The notes under the pieces were generated by a model. It did not search any database, was not told where the DNA came from, and saw only the letters and a program-made list of their open reading frames with translations. The position numbers were made by a program, and so were the translations under genes. Shown piece after piece: positions 61,683-64,000 of a stretch of 64,000 nt of DNA (the first letter of the stretch is position 1; the number at the start of each line of letters is the position of its first letter). This DNA is from Natronococcus sp. A-GB7 (GTDB taxonomy: Archaea; Halobacteriota; Halobacteria; Halobacteriales; Natrialbaceae): the NCBI RefSeq assembly GCF_029688865.1, contig NZ_JARUKV010000026.1, positions 1 to 64,000 on the forward strand, given 5' to 3'.

Positions 61683-62642
61683 ATGCGTCTAACGTCGCCG
61701 ATCGGGCTCGGAATACGGGCGCTTCTCAGCGCCGGCGTCGCTGGTGCCGTGCTGGTAGCGAGTGTGGTCGTCGTGGCGGTCTCCGGGGCAGCGCTGTTGC
61801 TCGCCGTTCCGGCACTCGTCGCGTCCGACGGCTGGCTCGAGCGAGGGCTCCCGTGGGGCGTCGCCGTCAGCGCGGTCCTCGTGCTCCCGGCGTTCGCGCT
61901 CGTCGTCGGATACCTCGTTCGATACGAGCGGCGACTGTTGCTCGAGGGGACGGCTCCCGTGACGGCGATCGACGCCGAAGAACCGCGAGCCCTGGACGAC
62001 GACGCCACACGGTTCGCGACCCAGTTCGGCGTCCCGAAGCCCCAGATTAGATTGCATCCGGCGTCAGCGCCGTTCGCGTACGCGACCTCCCGGCCGAACG
62101 ATCCGCTCCTCGGCGTTCGACGGACGGGCGAACCCGTCATCGTCGTCTCGAAGGGGCTCGTTCGAACGCTGCCGCGGGATGAGACCGCGGCCGTCCTGGC
62201 CCACGAGTTCGCCCACCTCGCCAACGACGAGCTTCGACTGACCGCCTGGCTGCTCGTTCCGCTGGTCGCCGCCGAGTTCCTCCACGACGGGCGCGAAACG
62301 CCGACGGACGGACGAGAGCCTCTCGAGTGGCTGCTCGCAACCGTCGCGCTCGCCGGCGTCGGCGTCTTCTCTCGGGGCCGCGAGATCGCCGCCGACCGTG
62401 CGGCGGTCGCGGCGACGGGCGATCCGGGCTCGCTCGCGAGCGCACTCGAGCGCCTGGACGGTCACCGAAGTTCCCGTCCGACGACCGACCTGCGCAAGCA
62501 CGCCCGATCGACGAACGCGGTGAGCGTGTTGCCGACGCTGGGGACCGCCAACTCGCCCAGCGGGCTCCGCTCGACGCACCCGCCACTCGAGACCCGGCTC
62601 GAGGCGCTTCGCTCGCTGAGTCGCGAGCGCCGAAACCTGTGA
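61683..62642 (+). CDS. M48-family membrane metalloprotease (HtpX-like)
   Basis: A 319-residue membrane protease. Two hydrophobic N-terminal segments (about 10-48 and 60-79) are followed by the zinc motif AVLAHEFAHLANDE (H174, E175, H178) and the third-ligand Glu in SRGREIAADRAAV. Two further weak hydrophobic stretches flank it (about 187-200, 218-232). RLHPASAPFAYATSRPNDPLLGVRRTGEPVIVVSKGLVRTL is the typical M48 core. Role: degradation of damaged membrane proteins. It starts 64 nt after the lipoate-ligase-family gene and precedes endonuclease IV by 45 nt. Confidence 0.9.
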   Translation: MRLTSPIGLGIRALLSAGVAGAVLVASVVVVAVSGAALLLAVPALVASDGWLERGLPWGVAVSAVLVLPAFALVVGYLVRYERRLLLEGTAPVTAIDAEEPRALDDDATRFATQFGVPKPQIRLHPASAPFAYATSRPNDPLLGVRRTGEPVIVVSKGLVRTLPRDETAAVLAHEFAHLANDELRLTAWLLVPLVAAEFLHDGRETPTDGREPLEWLLATVALAGVGVFSRGREIAADRAAVAATGDPGSLASALERLDGHRSSRPTTDLRKHARSTNAVSVLPTLGTANSPSGLRSTHPPLETRLEALRSLSRERRNL

Positions 62643-62687
62643 CGTCGGTTCGTTACCCCTATCACGAACCGGTACTGACTGCCAGCC

Positions 62688-63560
62688 ATGAAGGTCGGCG
62701 CACACGTCTCGATCTCCGGCTCGCGCGTCTCCTCCGACGACGAAACACCGCCCTACGGCGACATCCGCAACGCGGTCCACCGCCAGGTCGCCTTCGGCGG
62801 CAACTGCGGGCAGGTCTTTACCACGTCGCCGCAGGTCTGGGCCCAGCCCGAGATCAGCGACGAGGCCGCGGCGGGCTTTCGCGAGGAGAGCGACGACCTG
62901 CTCGAGGGACCGTGGGTGATCCACTCCTCGTATCTGGTCAACCTCTGTACCCCGAAGGACGACCTCCGCGAGAAGTCCAAGGAGAGCATGCAGGCCGAAC
63001 TCGATGCGGCCGAGACGCTGGGTATTCCGTACGTAAACGTCCACCTCGGCGCGCACACGGGAGCGGGCGTCGAGGGCGGGCTCGACAACGCGGCGAGTCT
63101 CATCGACGAACTCGACGTTCCCGACGGCGTGCAGATCCTCATCGAGTCCGACGCCGGCAGCGGCACCAAGCTGGGCGGCGAGTTCGCCCATCTCGCGGGG
63201 ATCATCGACCGCACCGACGAGCAGATCGGCATCTGCATCGACACTGCCCACACGCTGGTCGCGGGCAACGACCTCACTACGCCCGAGGCCGTCGACGAAA
63301 CGGTCTCCCGGTTCGACGACGAGGTCGGCCTCGAGCACCTCGAGTACATCCACCTCAACGACTCGAAACACGACGTCGGCACCAACAAGGACGAACACGC
63401 CCTCATCGGCGAGGGCTACATCGGCGAGGACGGCATCCGCGCCATCGTCAACCACCCCGATCTGCGAGAGCTGCCCTTTGCCCTCGAGACCCCCACCGAG
63501 GACGGGAAGGGGTTCGCCTGGAACATCGAGAAGACGAAGGAACTCCGCAACGACGCGTAA
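62688..63560 (+). CDS. nfo: Endonuclease IV (deoxyribonuclease IV)
   Basis: A 290-residue AP endonuclease incising DNA 5' to abasic sites. It is a TIM barrel with the trinuclear zinc ligands of the family: [81 protein letters not shown] and LPFALETP. Length and motifs match E. coli Nfo. The ATG at 62688 gives the standard N-terminus MKVGAHVS. It is followed by the edge-truncated methyltransferase gene. Confidence 0.95.
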   Translation: MKVGAHVSISGSRVSSDDETPPYGDIRNAVHRQVAFGGNCGQVFTTSPQVWAQPEISDEAAAGFREESDDLLEGPWVIHSSYLVNLCTPKDDLREKSKESMQAELDAAETLGIPYVNVHLGAHTGAGVEGGLDNAASLIDELDVPDGVQILIESDAGSGTKLGGEFAHLAGIIDRTDEQIGICIDTAHTLVAGNDLTTPEAVDETVSRFDDEVGLEHLEYIHLNDSKHDVGTNKDEHALIGEGYIGEDGIRAIVNHPDLRELPFALETPTEDGKGFAWNIEKTKELRNDA

Positions 63561-63623
63561 ACGCTCGATTCGACGTCGCTCGGAACCGACCAGCTTTTAC
63601 TCCCACTGGCACTACGAGGGGCC

Positions 63624-64000
63624 GTGCGCGAGTTCTCCGAAGCCTACCTCGAGCGGACCCGCGAGGGAATGTGGGACGACTCCCGGCAGGCGCTCGAGCC
63701 CCTCGAGCTCGATTCCCGTAAACGGGTGCTCGACGTCGGCTGCGGCACCGGCGAGCTGAGCCGCGTGCTCGCGGCGGAGTCATCGGGCGAGGTCGTCGGC
63801 TGTGACGCCGACACGGACCTGCTCGAGTTCGCCGGTGAGCACGTTCCGGTCGTCGCGGGCGACGCCCTCCGGCTTCCTTTCGCTGACGACAGCTTCGACC
63901 TCGTCGTCTGCCAGGCGCTGTTGATCAACCTGCCGGATCCCGAGGCGGCGATCCGGGAGTTCGCCCGCGTCTCGAGTGACCTCGTCGCCGCGGTCGAACC
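63624..64000 (+). CDS. SAM-dependent methyltransferase, 3' end outside the window
   Basis: A partial gene (at least 125 codons, no stop before the window ends). From the GTG at 63624 it reads VREFSEAYLERTREGMWDDSRQALEPLEL, then motif I RVLDVGCGTGELSRVL, then VVGCDADTDLLEFAG, VVAGDALRLPFADDSFDLVVCQALLINLPDPEAAIREFARV: a class I Rossmann methyltransferase of the UbiE/Methyltransf_11 type. The substrate is unknown. CTTTTACTC (about 63595-63603) lies 22-29 nt before the GTG, supporting a leaderless start there. Confidence 0.88.
   Translation, partial: MREFSEAYLERTREGMWDDSRQALEPLELDSRKRVLDVGCGTGELSRVLAAESSGEVVGCDADTDLLEFAGEHVPVVAGDALRLPFADDSFDLVVCQALLINLPDPEAAIREFARVSSDLVAAVE

Overview
The window is haloarchaeal chromosome. 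It is GC-rich, its proteins are very acidic (Asp/Glu-rich, few Lys), several secreted proteins carry twin-arginine signals, many start codons lie 25-35 nt downstream of a TATA box without a Shine-Dalgarno site (leaderless style), and the gene families are haloarchaeal: BgaH-type beta-galactosidase, HTH_10/bacterio-opsin-activator regulators, ribosomal L15e, RIO2 kinase and an archaeal Rqc2/RqcH. No rRNA, tRNA, CRISPR array or intact insertion sequence was recognised. I worked from sequence alone; family names are recognition by motif and overall similarity, not database results.

Layout. 1-1,100: arsenic-type island with an ArsR repressor, a truncated arsenate reductase and inverted-repeat operators, lower in GC than the rest. 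1.1-13.6 kb: housekeeping and metabolism (RqcH, a ferredoxin-reductase-like flavoprotein, a Cys-less DsbA-like lipoprotein, amidohydrolase, HD-domain protein, 2-hydroxyacid dehydrogenase, Gfo/Idh oxidoreductase, zinc alcohol dehydrogenase). 13.7-24.3 kb: amino-acid and hydroxyacid catabolism: an M20 hydrolase/threonine ammonia-lyase operon, a divergent 2-hydroxyacid dehydrogenase/D-lactate-dehydrogenase-type operon, and an ectoine-hydrolase-like (DoeA) gene 6 nt upstream of glutamate dehydrogenase. 24.4-31.2 kb: pterin dehydratase, MtaD-like deaminase, pyrE, Nudix hydrolase, and a leftward run of two TenA paralogues, a HAD phosphatase and a class II aldolase. 31.4-37.9 kb: bacterial-type thrS with a long, hairpin-rich leader, a PRTase-type regulator with a palindrome over its start codon, a small phosphatase, UspA and ribosomal L15e, also with a structured leader.

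38.3-47.0 kb is the most unusual part. A secreted LVIVD-type propeller protein and a secreted subtilase share a C-terminal module and also an almost superimposable 5' leader. A bacterio-opsin-activator-like sensor/regulator gene lies between them, and a second subtilase with a frameshift follows. I suggest this is a small co-regulated extracellular protein system.

47.1-58.9 kb is a galactoside utilisation cluster: alpha-galactosidase (GH36), beta-galactosidase (GH42, BgaH), a xylose-isomerase-like TIM-barrel protein, D-galactonate dehydratase, a complete sugar ABC transporter and a divergent IclR regulator. Together they would import and hydrolyse galactosides and feed a De Ley-Doudoroff-type galactose oxidation route; galactose dehydrogenase, KDGal kinase and aldolase are not in the window. 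59-64 kb returns to housekeeping: RIO2 kinase, a lipoate-ligase-family protein, an HtpX-like protease, endonuclease IV and a methyltransferase cut by the window edge.
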